Assembly: GCF_040363165.1 (NCBI RefSeq)
Contig: NZ_BSRG01000007.1
Coordinates: forward strand, 1 to 64,000
From: Thermus sp. LT1-2-5
Lineage (GTDB): Bacteria; Deinococcota; Deinococci; Deinococcales; Thermaceae
Reading direction: 5' to 3'
DNA: 64,000 nucleotides
A program made the position numbers and the translations under genes. Below the pieces are notes generated by a model. That model was not told where the DNA came from. It saw nothing but the letters and a program-made list of their open reading frames with translations, and did no database searches. Below, piece after piece: positions 58,134-64,000 of the stretch; positions within the stretch are counted from its first letter, which is position 1, and each line of letters opens with the position of its first letter.

Positions 58134-58865
58134 TTAGGGCTTCTCTGTCAGGTAGCGGTCAGCCAGGCGGAATAGGGCCACCGCCGAGGCGGCCCCCAGG
58201 ACGGGGAAGAGGGCGGGGACCAGGGCGTAGGGGCTCGCCGCCCCCTCCACCCCGAGGAGCCAGGCCAAGAGCCTGGGGGAGAGGTCCCGCGCCGGGTTCA
58301 GGGCGAACCCTCCCGGCCCCCCAAGCCCATACCCCACGGCGGCCACGGTGAGGGCCAGCCAGAGGGCCACGATCCTCCCGTCCCTGCCGGCGAAGAGGAT
58401 CACCGCCATGAGGGCGAAGGTGCCCAAGGTCTCCGCCACCGCCGGGCCGGTCCAGCCGTAGAGGGCCTCGGGGGCGGTGCGGAGAAAGCCGGGCCCGGTG
58501 CTGAACACGTTGGGGAGGCCCTGGGCCAGGAGGCCTTCCCGGTAGGCCAGATAGGCGCCCAAGGCCCCCAGGAACCCCCCGAGGAACTGGCCCAGGAGGT
58601 ACAGGGGCACGAAGCGCCAGGGGAAGAGGCCCCCCAAGGCGAAGGCCAGGGTCACGGCGGGGTTGAGGTGGGCCCCGGAGAGGGGGCGGCTCGCCAAGAC
58701 CCCCACCAACACGGCAAGCCCCGAGCCCAGGGCGATGGCGTCGTACCCGAAGGCTCCGGGGCGCAGGCGGGGCTCCAGGACGGCGTTGGCGGCGCTTCCC
58801 ACCGTGAGGAGGACGAGGAGGAAGGTGCCGAGGGTTTCTCCCAGGAGAACCTTTGGCCAGACCAT
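58134..58865 (-). CDS. glpF: Glycerol facilitator / aquaporin (MIP family)
   Basis: This 243-residue channel has six helices and two NPA motifs, GAHLNPAVTLAFALGG and GGFALNPARDLSPRL. The Asp after the second NPA (NPARD) and surrounding residues are of aquaglyceroporin type (GlpF has NPARDFGPR). It likely lets glycerol pass after glycerophosphate cleavage. It lies 9 bp after the sugar isomerase-like gene in transcription reverse order, within the same operon. Confidence 0.93.
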   Translation of the reverse strand: MVWPKVLLGETLGTFLLVLLTVGSAANAVLEPRLRPGAFGYDAIALGSGLAVLVGVLASRPLSGAHLNPAVTLAFALGGLFPWRFVPLYLLGQFLGGFLGALGAYLAYREGLLAQGLPNVFSTGPGFLRTAPEALYGWTGPAVAETLGTFALMAVILFAGRDGRIVALWLALTVAAVGYGLGGPGGFALNPARDLSPRLLAWLLGVEGAASPYALVPALFPVLGAASAVALFRLADRYLTEKP

Positions 58866-58879
58866 GCTCGCCTCCTCGC

Positions 58880-59830
58880 CTACCCTGAGCCTAGGGCCGC
58901 TCCCGCGGGGGTATGACGGTCTTTGGGGCGGGGGAAGCGGAGGAGGGGCTCTACCCTAAGCCTCACCACCTCCCCCGGCCTCTCCTCCAGCCGCACCCAA
59001 GCCTCTCCCATGGGGAGGCGCACCCGGCAGAGCGCCTCGCCCCGCAGGCTTCGGCGTTCCAGGACCGTGCCCACAAGCTCTCCCCCCCGCTTCACCCACT
59101 CCTGGCGGAAGGCGAGGACCTCGTCCCCCACGGGGAGGAGGTTGGCCCGGCCGAAGGCGAGGAAGCTCTCCAGGGAGTTGGGGCGGGCGTACACCTCCTC
59201 GGGCCTTCCCACCTGCAGAAGCCTCCCCCCGCTCATCACCCCCACCCGGTCGGCCAGGAGCATGGCCTCCTCGGGGTCGTGGGTCACGTGGAGGGCCGTG
59301 ATCCCCGCCTCCTTGAGGAGGGCGCGCACCTCGAGGCGCAACCCCTCCCGCAGCACGGGGTCCAGGGCGCTGTAGGGTTCGTCCAAGAGGAGAACCTTGG
59401 GCCTTCGGGCCAAGGCCCGGGCTAGGGCCACCCGTTGCCGCTGCCCACCCGAAAGCTGGTGGGGCCTCTTGCCCGCGTGGTCCCCAAGCCCTACCCGCTC
59501 CAGGAGGGCCAGGGCTTCCTTGCGGTCAGGCCTCGGCATCGCCAGGAGGAGGTGGTCCAGGGCGGTGAGGTGAGGCCAGAGCCCCAGGTCCTGGAAGACG
59601 TAGGCCACGCCCCGGCCCTCGGGGGGCACCCGGGTGACGTCCTTTCCCTCCAGGAAGACTTGGCCCCGGTCCGGGGCGAGGAGCCCCGCCACCAGGTTGA
59701 GGAGGGTGCTCTTGCCGCTTCCCGAGGCCCCTAGGAGGACAAAGATCTCCCCTTGGGCCACCTCCAGCTCCACCCCCTCAACCCCCCCTCCCCCGGGAAA
59801 GCGCTTGGTAAGGGCCTGAAGCCTCACCAT
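58880..59830 (-). CDS. ABC transporter ATP-binding protein, FbpC/PhnT-like
   Basis: The 316-residue ATPase has Walker A LGASGSGKSTLLNLV, Q-loop YVFQDLGLWPHL, signature LSGGQRQRVALARAL and LLLDEPYSALDP, with a C-terminal TOBE-like domain. It overlaps the fused permease by 7 bp and is the only ATPase in the operon. The GAAAGCGCTT at 59798 inside it is probably chance. Because ugpA, ugpE and ugpB have no ATPase, it may serve both transporters. Confidence 0.88.
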   Translation of the reverse strand: MVRLQALTKRFPGGGGVEGVELEVAQGEIFVLLGASGSGKSTLLNLVAGLLAPDRGQVFLEGKDVTRVPPEGRGVAYVFQDLGLWPHLTALDHLLLAMPRPDRKEALALLERVGLGDHAGKRPHQLSGGQRQRVALARALARRPKVLLLDEPYSALDPVLREGLRLEVRALLKEAGITALHVTHDPEEAMLLADRVGVMSGGRLLQVGRPEEVYARPNSLESFLAFGRANLLPVGDEVLAFRQEWVKRGGELVGTVLERRSLRGEALCRVRLPMGEAWVRLEERPGEVVRLRVEPLLRFPRPKDRHTPAGAALGSG

Positions 59831-61281
59831 CTCGGCCTCCCCAAAAGCCCCAGGGCGGCCACGCCGGCGAGGACCAGGCCTAAGGCGGCCGCCTCCCGGT
59901 AGAGCCCCCCGTTAAGGGCGGAGAGGGCCGCCACCCCCACCGTTTCCGCCCCCGGGGCGTAGAGGAGGGCGGAGAGGGTGACCTCGGCGAAGGCCAGGGG
60001 AAAGAGGAGGAAGCCGCCAGCGAAGAGGGAAGGCAGGAGGAGGGGGTACCCGAGCCGGAGCCAGCTGCGCCAGAAGGGAAGCCCGTGCACCCTCCCGGCG
60101 AGGACCGCCCCCTCCACCCGCGCCCCCGCCTCTAGGGACCTCAGGGCGAGGGCGGCGAAGTTGAGCAAGTAGGCCAGGAGGAGAAGCCAGGGGGTGCCGT
60201 AAAGGGGGGTGGGGGCGAGGAGGAGGATGAGCCCGATCCCTAGGAGGGTGCCGGGCATGAGGTAGTTGAGGTCCAGGGCCCCCCGCAAGGCCTTGAGGGT
60301 CCGGGGAAAGGGTTTGAGGAGGAGGGCGAGGCCGAGGAGGAGACCGGTGGCGAGGAGGGCGAGAAGGAGGGAGTGGAGAAGGCCCTGGCGGAAAAGGGGC
60401 TGGGCGAAAGCCTGGGCGAAGGCGGGGTCCAACGCGCCCGTGTAGGGGTTAAACAGGGCCTCCCGCAGGAGCCCAAGAAGGGAAAGCCCCAAGGACGCTA
60501 GGGCGTAGAGGGCGAAGAGGAGGCGGGACACTGGGTGGGGCCTATCCGGGAGGGCTGCCTGGGCCTCGAGGAGGGCCGGCCGGGAGAGGAGGAGGGCTGG
60601 CAGGGCCAGGAGCCCCAGCCAAAGCCCCAGGGCGGCCGCCTCGCCCAAGGGGTCTTGCGCCAGGGGGTTCGTGAGCCGGGCGTAGGCCAGGGTGGGGAGG
60701 GTGTAGACCCGCTCGGGAAGGCCTAGGACCGCTGGCACGCCGAAGTTCCCCAGGAGGGCCAGGTAGAGGGTGCCTCCGGCCACCAGCAGCGGGGGGAGGA
60801 GGGGGGGCAAAAAGGCGCGGAGCCGCCGTAGCCCCTGGACCCCGTGGACCCTGGCCGCCTGGAGCAGGGGGAGGGCGCCCTCCACCTGAGGCTTCAGGAG
60901 AAGATAGGCCAGGGGGGTGTAGTGAAGGGTCCAGGCCAGGAGGATCCCCGGCGCCCCATAGGCCTCGAGGCCTAACGTCTGTAGGGAGAACAACACGCCC
61001 ATCCCGGTGACGAAAGGGGGCACGAGGTAGTTCAGCAGGAGCGGGATTTCCCAAAGGGGCCCCACCCCACCCCGCAGGGCGAGATAGGCGAGGACAAGGC
61101 CCAGCCCTAAGGCCAGGAGGCTTCCTCCCAAGGCCAGCGTTCCGGTGAGGAGCACCACGTCCAGGTCCCGGGGGGGAAGGAGGTGGGGGAGGCCCCGGGG
61201 GAGGAGGGCCAGGAGGGGCAGGGTGGGGAGGAACGCTAGGGCCGGGAGCGTCCAGGAGAAGAGGGGTCGGGGGAGGGTCAT
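59824..61281 (-). CDS. Fused ABC permease, Fe(III)/2-aminoethylphosphonate type
   Basis: This 485-residue permease has two six-helix halves. EAA-like loops are degenerate (LQAARVHGVQGLRRLRAFLP; RVEGAVLAGRVHGLPFWRSW), suggesting loss of some conserved acids. It resembles AfuB/PhnU-type permeases. It overlaps the binding protein by 4 bp and the ATPase by 7 bp, forming a three-gene transporter. Being under a Pho-like promoter, a phosphorylated substrate or phosphonate is more likely than iron; not decided from sequence. Confidence 0.82.
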   Translation of the reverse strand: MTLPRPLFSWTLPALAFLPTLPLLALLPRGLPHLLPPRDLDVVLLTGTLALGGSLLALGLGLVLAYLALRGGVGPLWEIPLLLNYLVPPFVTGMGVLFSLQTLGLEAYGAPGILLAWTLHYTPLAYLLLKPQVEGALPLLQAARVHGVQGLRRLRAFLPPLLPPLLVAGGTLYLALLGNFGVPAVLGLPERVYTLPTLAYARLTNPLAQDPLGEAAALGLWLGLLALPALLLSRPALLEAQAALPDRPHPVSRLLFALYALASLGLSLLGLLREALFNPYTGALDPAFAQAFAQPLFRQGLLHSLLLALLATGLLLGLALLLKPFPRTLKALRGALDLNYLMPGTLLGIGLILLLAPTPLYGTPWLLLLAYLLNFAALALRSLEAGARVEGAVLAGRVHGLPFWRSWLRLGYPLLLPSLFAGGFLLFPLAFAEVTLSALLYAPGAETVGVAALSALNGGLYREAAALGLVLAGVAALGLLGRPRW

Positions 61282-62216
61282 CTTCTCAGCCCGAAGAGGG
61301 CGTTAAACCTCTCCAGGGTCTTGGAATCGGCGAAGGTGGCCCGGACGCCCACCACCTTTTCCGGGGCCCCCTTGGGTTTAGGGCTTTGCGGCATGACGGG
61401 ATAGTAGCCCCTTTCGGCGAAGAGGCGTTGGGCCTCGGGGGAGAGGAGGAAGCGCAGGAACTGCCCCGCCAGTTCGGGGTTGCGGCTCCAGGAGGGTAGG
61501 GCCACGGGGGTGGGGACCAGGATGGCCCCGTCCCGGGGATAGACCACGGCCAGGGGCGCTCCCTTGGCCACTTCCTGCCGCACGCCGAAATCGGTGGTGA
61601 TGGCGATCCCGTACTCCCCCCGGGCTAGCTTCTGCTGGAGGACGGGGTTGGACTGCTCGATGCGCATCCCCTGGCGCTCCAGGCTTTCCAGAAAGCCGAA
61701 CCCGAAGCGGGCCGCCAGGGTTCCCACCGTGGCCAAGGCGGCCCCGGAAAAGTTGGGGTCCGGCATGGCCAGGAGGCCCCGGTACTCGGGTTTGAGCAGA
61801 TCGCGCCAGGAGGTGGGGGGCGTCTTGACCCTTTGCGTGTTCACCGCCAGGACGTTGTAGAGGAGGCGCACCTCGTAGTAGAGCCCCCCGCCCTGGGCGT
61901 ATTGGACGGGGTAACCGGGGACCGTGGGGGGAATGCGGCGGAGGAGCCCCTTTTGGGCCAATTCCTTGAGAAATTCCTCGTTGGCGAACCAGAGCAGGTC
62001 GGCCTGGGGGTTCCCGGCCTCCAGCTCCGCCCGGATCTTGGCCACCACCTCCCCCGTGCCCGAACGGAAGACCTGGACCCGCACCCCGGGGCGTTGCGCC
62101 TGGAAGGCCTCCACCAGGGCGTTCACGTCCGCCAGGACCTCGGAGGTGTAAAGGGTAAGGGTTCCCTGGGCCAGGGCCGCGGCGCCCAGGACCAGGGAGG
62201 CGAGGAAGGCTCTCAT
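61278..62216 (-). CDS. AfuA/PhnS-like ABC binding protein
   Basis: The 312-residue exported protein has signal peptide MRAFLASLVLGAAALAQG, then TLTLYTSEVLADVNALVEAF and VFRSGTGEVVAKIRAELEAG, typical of the ferric/phosphonate/hexose-phosphate binding-protein group. It has no tyrosine triad like the FbpA iron site in the expected positions; NVLAVNTQRVKTPPTSWRDL and LARGEYGIAITTDF are group motifs. ATG 62216 is leaderless, 7 nt from the -10 of a Pho-like promoter. It opens the ten-gene operon ending at 52814. Confidence 0.85.
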   Translation of the reverse strand: MRAFLASLVLGAAALAQGTLTLYTSEVLADVNALVEAFQAQRPGVRVQVFRSGTGEVVAKIRAELEAGNPQADLLWFANEEFLKELAQKGLLRRIPPTVPGYPVQYAQGGGLYYEVRLLYNVLAVNTQRVKTPPTSWRDLLKPEYRGLLAMPDPNFSGAALATVGTLAARFGFGFLESLERQGMRIEQSNPVLQQKLARGEYGIAITTDFGVRQEVAKGAPLAVVYPRDGAILVPTPVALPSWSRNPELAGQFLRFLLSPEAQRLFAERGYYPVMPQSPKPKGAPEKVVGVRATFADSKTLERFNALFGLRR

Positions 62217-62223
62217 GCCCCGG

Positions 62224-62254
62224 AGGCTAACGGGGATGTGTCAGGTAAGCGTCA
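62224..62254 (-). promoter_or_regulatory. Pho-like promoter of the organophosphate operon
   Basis: On the minus strand TGAC (62254-62251), N7, TGAC (62243-62240), N10, TAGCCT (62229-62224). The start codon follows the -10 by 7 nt, so the mRNA is leaderless. Spacings match those at 12259 and 63527 exactly. Confidence 0.75.
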
Positions 62255-62270
62255 TGGCGACGGGGCTTCC

Positions 62271-63518
62271 CTAGCGGAGCCGCTCCCCCAGACGCACCAA
62301 CCAAAGCCGGGAGGGACCCTCCCGCCCGGTGATGGCGAAGTCGTTGTCGTCCGCGATGGCCAGGGTTTGCCCGTCCTCCAGGAGGGCAAGCCCCTCCAGT
62401 TTGTCGGTGTCGAACTCCTTGAGGCGCCACGTTTCCAGAAGTAGCCGCCGCTCGGGAAGCCTTATGCCCAAGGCGGCGTAGTCCACCCCTGCCTTGTCCA
62501 GCTCTGGGCTTTCCCCGTCGGGCCGCTCCAGGAGGTTGGTGGCCTGGGCAAAGTCCACCAGGTAGACCCGAGCGCCCCCTTCCCCCCGTTCCAGGAGGAG
62601 GATGGTCTGGTCCCGGACGAAGGCGGCGGCGCTGTACTTCAGGTCCCGGGGGCGGTTGGGCTTGGGGTACTCCTTGGGGTCGGAGAAGGGGACCAGGTAG
62701 AGCCCTGTGACCTTGGCCCGCAGGGGCTCCGACACGTCCAGCCGCACCGCCCGGGCCACCAGGCTCCGGTCAAAGGCGGGGTCGGCGGTGGGGCCAATGG
62801 GGCTTTGTAGGATCAGCCAGGCGGTGGTGCCGTCCTGGGAGAGGGCCAGGTTTTCCAGGCCCCGGTTGGCCCGGCGCTGGCGCAGGATGGACGGCAAGAT
62901 GTCCTGGACGGCGTAGCTCGCCGCGGGCCGGACTCCCCGTGGGGTGTAGCGGACCAGCACCCGGCCCGAGGGAACGGCGTAGAGGAGGGAGGGGGAGTTT
63001 TCCTCCACCATCCAAAAGCCCCCCGAGGGCGTCACCGCCACGTCTTCCACATCCACCCCATCTGGGTCGAGGGGCAGGCGGACCTGGCAACGGGAGTCCA
63101 CGAAGGGCACGTCCTCCCCGGGGAGGTTGGGCAGGCCGGATAGGGGCGCACCCCTTGGGTTGCGCAGGGGAAGGGCGCGCTCAAGCCGGATCTCCTGGCC
63201 CTCCAGGCGGAAGAAGACCACGGTGGGGCTGAAGCGGGGGAGGGGGAAGAACTTGCCCCCCGGGCAGTCCCCGTTGGGCCCCCGATCGGTGACGCCCACG
63301 AACCGCCCGCCGCCCAGGTAGAAAAGGCCGGAGCCTAGGCCGGGGCGATCCGAAACGGGCCAGCCCTTCCTCGAGGCCGCCTCCACTTCCTCCTGGGAAA
63401 GATGGGGGTTAAGGACCTGGATGGGGGTGGGGGGGAGGGTGTAGACCCCCGTGACGCTGGTTCCTTGGGCCAGGGCCAACCCGGCAAGGAGGATCTGGGG
63501 TGCGAGCAACTTCCGCAT
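62271..63518 (-). CDS. Secreted phytase-like esterase-domain protein
   Basis: The 415-residue exported protein has signal peptide MRKLLAPQILLAGLALAQG and a beta-propeller of the 'esterase-like activity of phytase' family: LGSGLFYLGGGRFVGVTDRG, PDGVDVEDVAVTPSGGFWMV, QDGTTAWLILQSP, LEGLALLEDGQTLAIADDND. Acidic residues in these motifs could bind Ca. It likely releases phosphate from extracellular esters such as phytate-like compounds. It has its own Pho-like promoter and leaderless ATG 63518, and is transcribed separately from the operon that begins 55 bp downstream. Confidence 0.88.
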   Translation of the reverse strand: MRKLLAPQILLAGLALAQGTSVTGVYTLPPTPIQVLNPHLSQEEVEAASRKGWPVSDRPGLGSGLFYLGGGRFVGVTDRGPNGDCPGGKFFPLPRFSPTVVFFRLEGQEIRLERALPLRNPRGAPLSGLPNLPGEDVPFVDSRCQVRLPLDPDGVDVEDVAVTPSGGFWMVEENSPSLLYAVPSGRVLVRYTPRGVRPAASYAVQDILPSILRQRRANRGLENLALSQDGTTAWLILQSPIGPTADPAFDRSLVARAVRLDVSEPLRAKVTGLYLVPFSDPKEYPKPNRPRDLKYSAAAFVRDQTILLLERGEGGARVYLVDFAQATNLLERPDGESPELDKAGVDYAALGIRLPERRLLLETWRLKEFDTDKLEGLALLEDGQTLAIADDNDFAITGREGPSRLWLVRLGERLR

Positions 63519-63526
63519 ACGAAGGG

Positions 63527-63557
63527 AGGCTACCCTCCTTGGGTCATGGGGTTGTCA
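63527..63557 (-). promoter_or_regulatory. Pho-like promoter of the phytase-like gene
   Basis: On the minus strand TGAC (63557-63554), N7, TGAC (63546-63543), N10, TAGCCT (63532-63527), then 8 nt to ATG 63518. Same spacing as at 62224 and 12259; leaderless start. Confidence 0.75.
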
Positions 63558-63581
63558 CGCTGGGGGCTTGCGAAGGATAAA

Positions 63582-63605
63582 GGGGCGGGCCCTGAGGCCC
63601 GCCCC
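63582..63605 (-). terminator. Terminator after the partial binding-protein gene
   Basis: GGGGCGGGCC-CTGA-GGCCCGCCCC, read on the minus strand and followed by TTTATCC; 19 bp after the stop at 63625. Confidence 0.88.
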
Positions 63606-63624
63606 GGTGGGATTGGATTGCGGC

Positions 63625-64000
63625 TTACCTGTTGCAGAAGGGCTTAAGCGCCTCCTCCACCCGCCGCTGCGCTTCCCGCGTGGCCTCGCGCACGTCCTTC
63701 CGCCCCAGGACCACCGCCTGCTCCGCCTCGGCGATGATGTCCTTCACCTGCTGGAGGTTGTAGACGGGAAGCTCAGCCCGGGCGTAGGCCAGCTGCTCCC
63801 GGGCGGTCTTGGCCTGGGGCCACTCTTGCAGGTATTTCTGCATGATGGGGAGGTTCCAGCTGGAGCGCCGGGCCGCCACGTACCCCGAGTCCAAGGACCA
63901 CTGCGCCTGAAGCTCGGCGCTGGTCATGAACTTGACGAAGCGCAGGGTGGCCTCCTTCTTGGCCGGATCGGAGCCCTTGAACAGGTAGAAGTTGGCCCCT
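63625..64000 (-). CDS. ABC substrate-binding protein, C-terminal part (runs off window)
   Basis: About 124 codons are visible up to the window edge: GANFYLFKGSDPAKKEATLR, then FVKFMTSAELQAQWSLDSGY, RRSSWNLPIMQKYLQEWPQA and a helical tail ending CNR. The GANFYLFK and MTSAELQAQWSLDSGYVAAR-like pattern is the late part of UgpB-type or other CUT1 binding proteins. Cys in PFCNR may pair with another outside the window. A strong terminator follows, so it is the last gene of its unit or alone. Possibly another phosphate-ester binding protein. Confidence 0.85.
   Translation of the reverse strand, partial: GANFYLFKGSDPAKKEATLRFVKFMTSAELQAQWSLDSGYVAARRSSWNLPIMQKYLQEWPQAKTAREQLAYARAELPVYNLQQVKDIIAEAEQAVVLGRKDVREATREAQRRVEEALKPFCNR

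Noticed and set aside
59798-59807. GAAAGCGCTT as a third LacI operator
   Set aside because: It lies inside an ATPase gene 48 kb from the regulator, is not fully palindromic, and fits coding sequence.
1-64000. CRISPR arrays, tRNA or rRNA genes
   Set aside because: No regularly spaced repeats, cloverleaf-like segments or rRNA core motifs were noticed on reading both strands; a covariance-model search was not possible here.

Overview
The window is almost certainly from a Thermus species, either the chromosome or a pTT27-like megaplasmid. The evidence is very high GC with GC-rich third codon positions, tightly overlapping ATGA/GTGA gene junctions, promoters placed so close to start codons that transcripts should be leaderless, and families typical of Thermus (secreted alkaline phosphatase, GH1 beta-glycosidase, many ABC transporters, tnpB elements, a B12 riboswitch). 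No rRNA, tRNA or CRISPR array was seen.

Layout. 1-5.2 kb: an IS256-type end that truncates an Fe(III)-type binding protein, followed by its fused permease, its ATPase and a CitA/CitB-like two-component system. 5.2-11.8 kb: a minus-strand sugar operon (LacI regulator, binding protein, MalF, MalG, GH1 glucosidase) whose malG is split by a tnpB element and has lost an internal segment. 12-15 kb: a degraded PIN toxin, alkaline phosphatase and transposase debris. 15-19.4 kb: DUF4388 protein, conservon-type GTPase, two protoglobin-like proteins, a Roadblock protein, a GAF/HD-GYP protein and a 59-residue protein. This is the most novel-looking block. 19.4-20.9 kb: IS debris and an IS5-like element with a -1 slippery heptamer. 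20.9-29.3 kb: a zinc-scavenging operon (two AztD-like propellers and a ZnuA/AztC-like protein), a cytochrome bd-like pair with a C-terminal heme c, a DsrE-like protein with a COG0523 GTPase, and a PCu(A)C copper chaperone. 29.3-32.2 kb: a second tnpB element, a third decayed one and more IS debris.

32.3-36.6 kb: nosD-nosF-nosL-X-nosL2-nosY, copper-site maturation genes without nosZ. 36.6-39.9 kb: an envelope-type two-component operon. 40.1-47.3 kb: a ten-gene heme/iron uptake operon (heme monooxygenase, HmuTUV, a second binding protein, imelysin, di-heme oxidoreductase). 47.3-52.8 kb: a cobalamin riboswitch followed by thioesterase, B12-independent methionine synthase and class I ribonucleotide reductase. 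52.8-64 kb: a ten-gene minus-strand operon of phosphate-ester uptake and processing, a phytase-like secreted protein, and a partial binding protein at the edge.

Three regulons can be proposed from shared promoter architecture. A Pho-like box (TGAC-N7-TGA[CA]-N10-TA[CG]CCT) precedes alkaline phosphatase, the organophosphate operon and the phytase-like gene. A Fur/Zur-like 7-2-7 box lies between -35 and -10 of both zinc-linked operons. An 18-bp element starts 30-31 bp upstream of the -10 of both the bd-like oxidase and nosD. All functions are inferred by reading the sequence; no database search was run.
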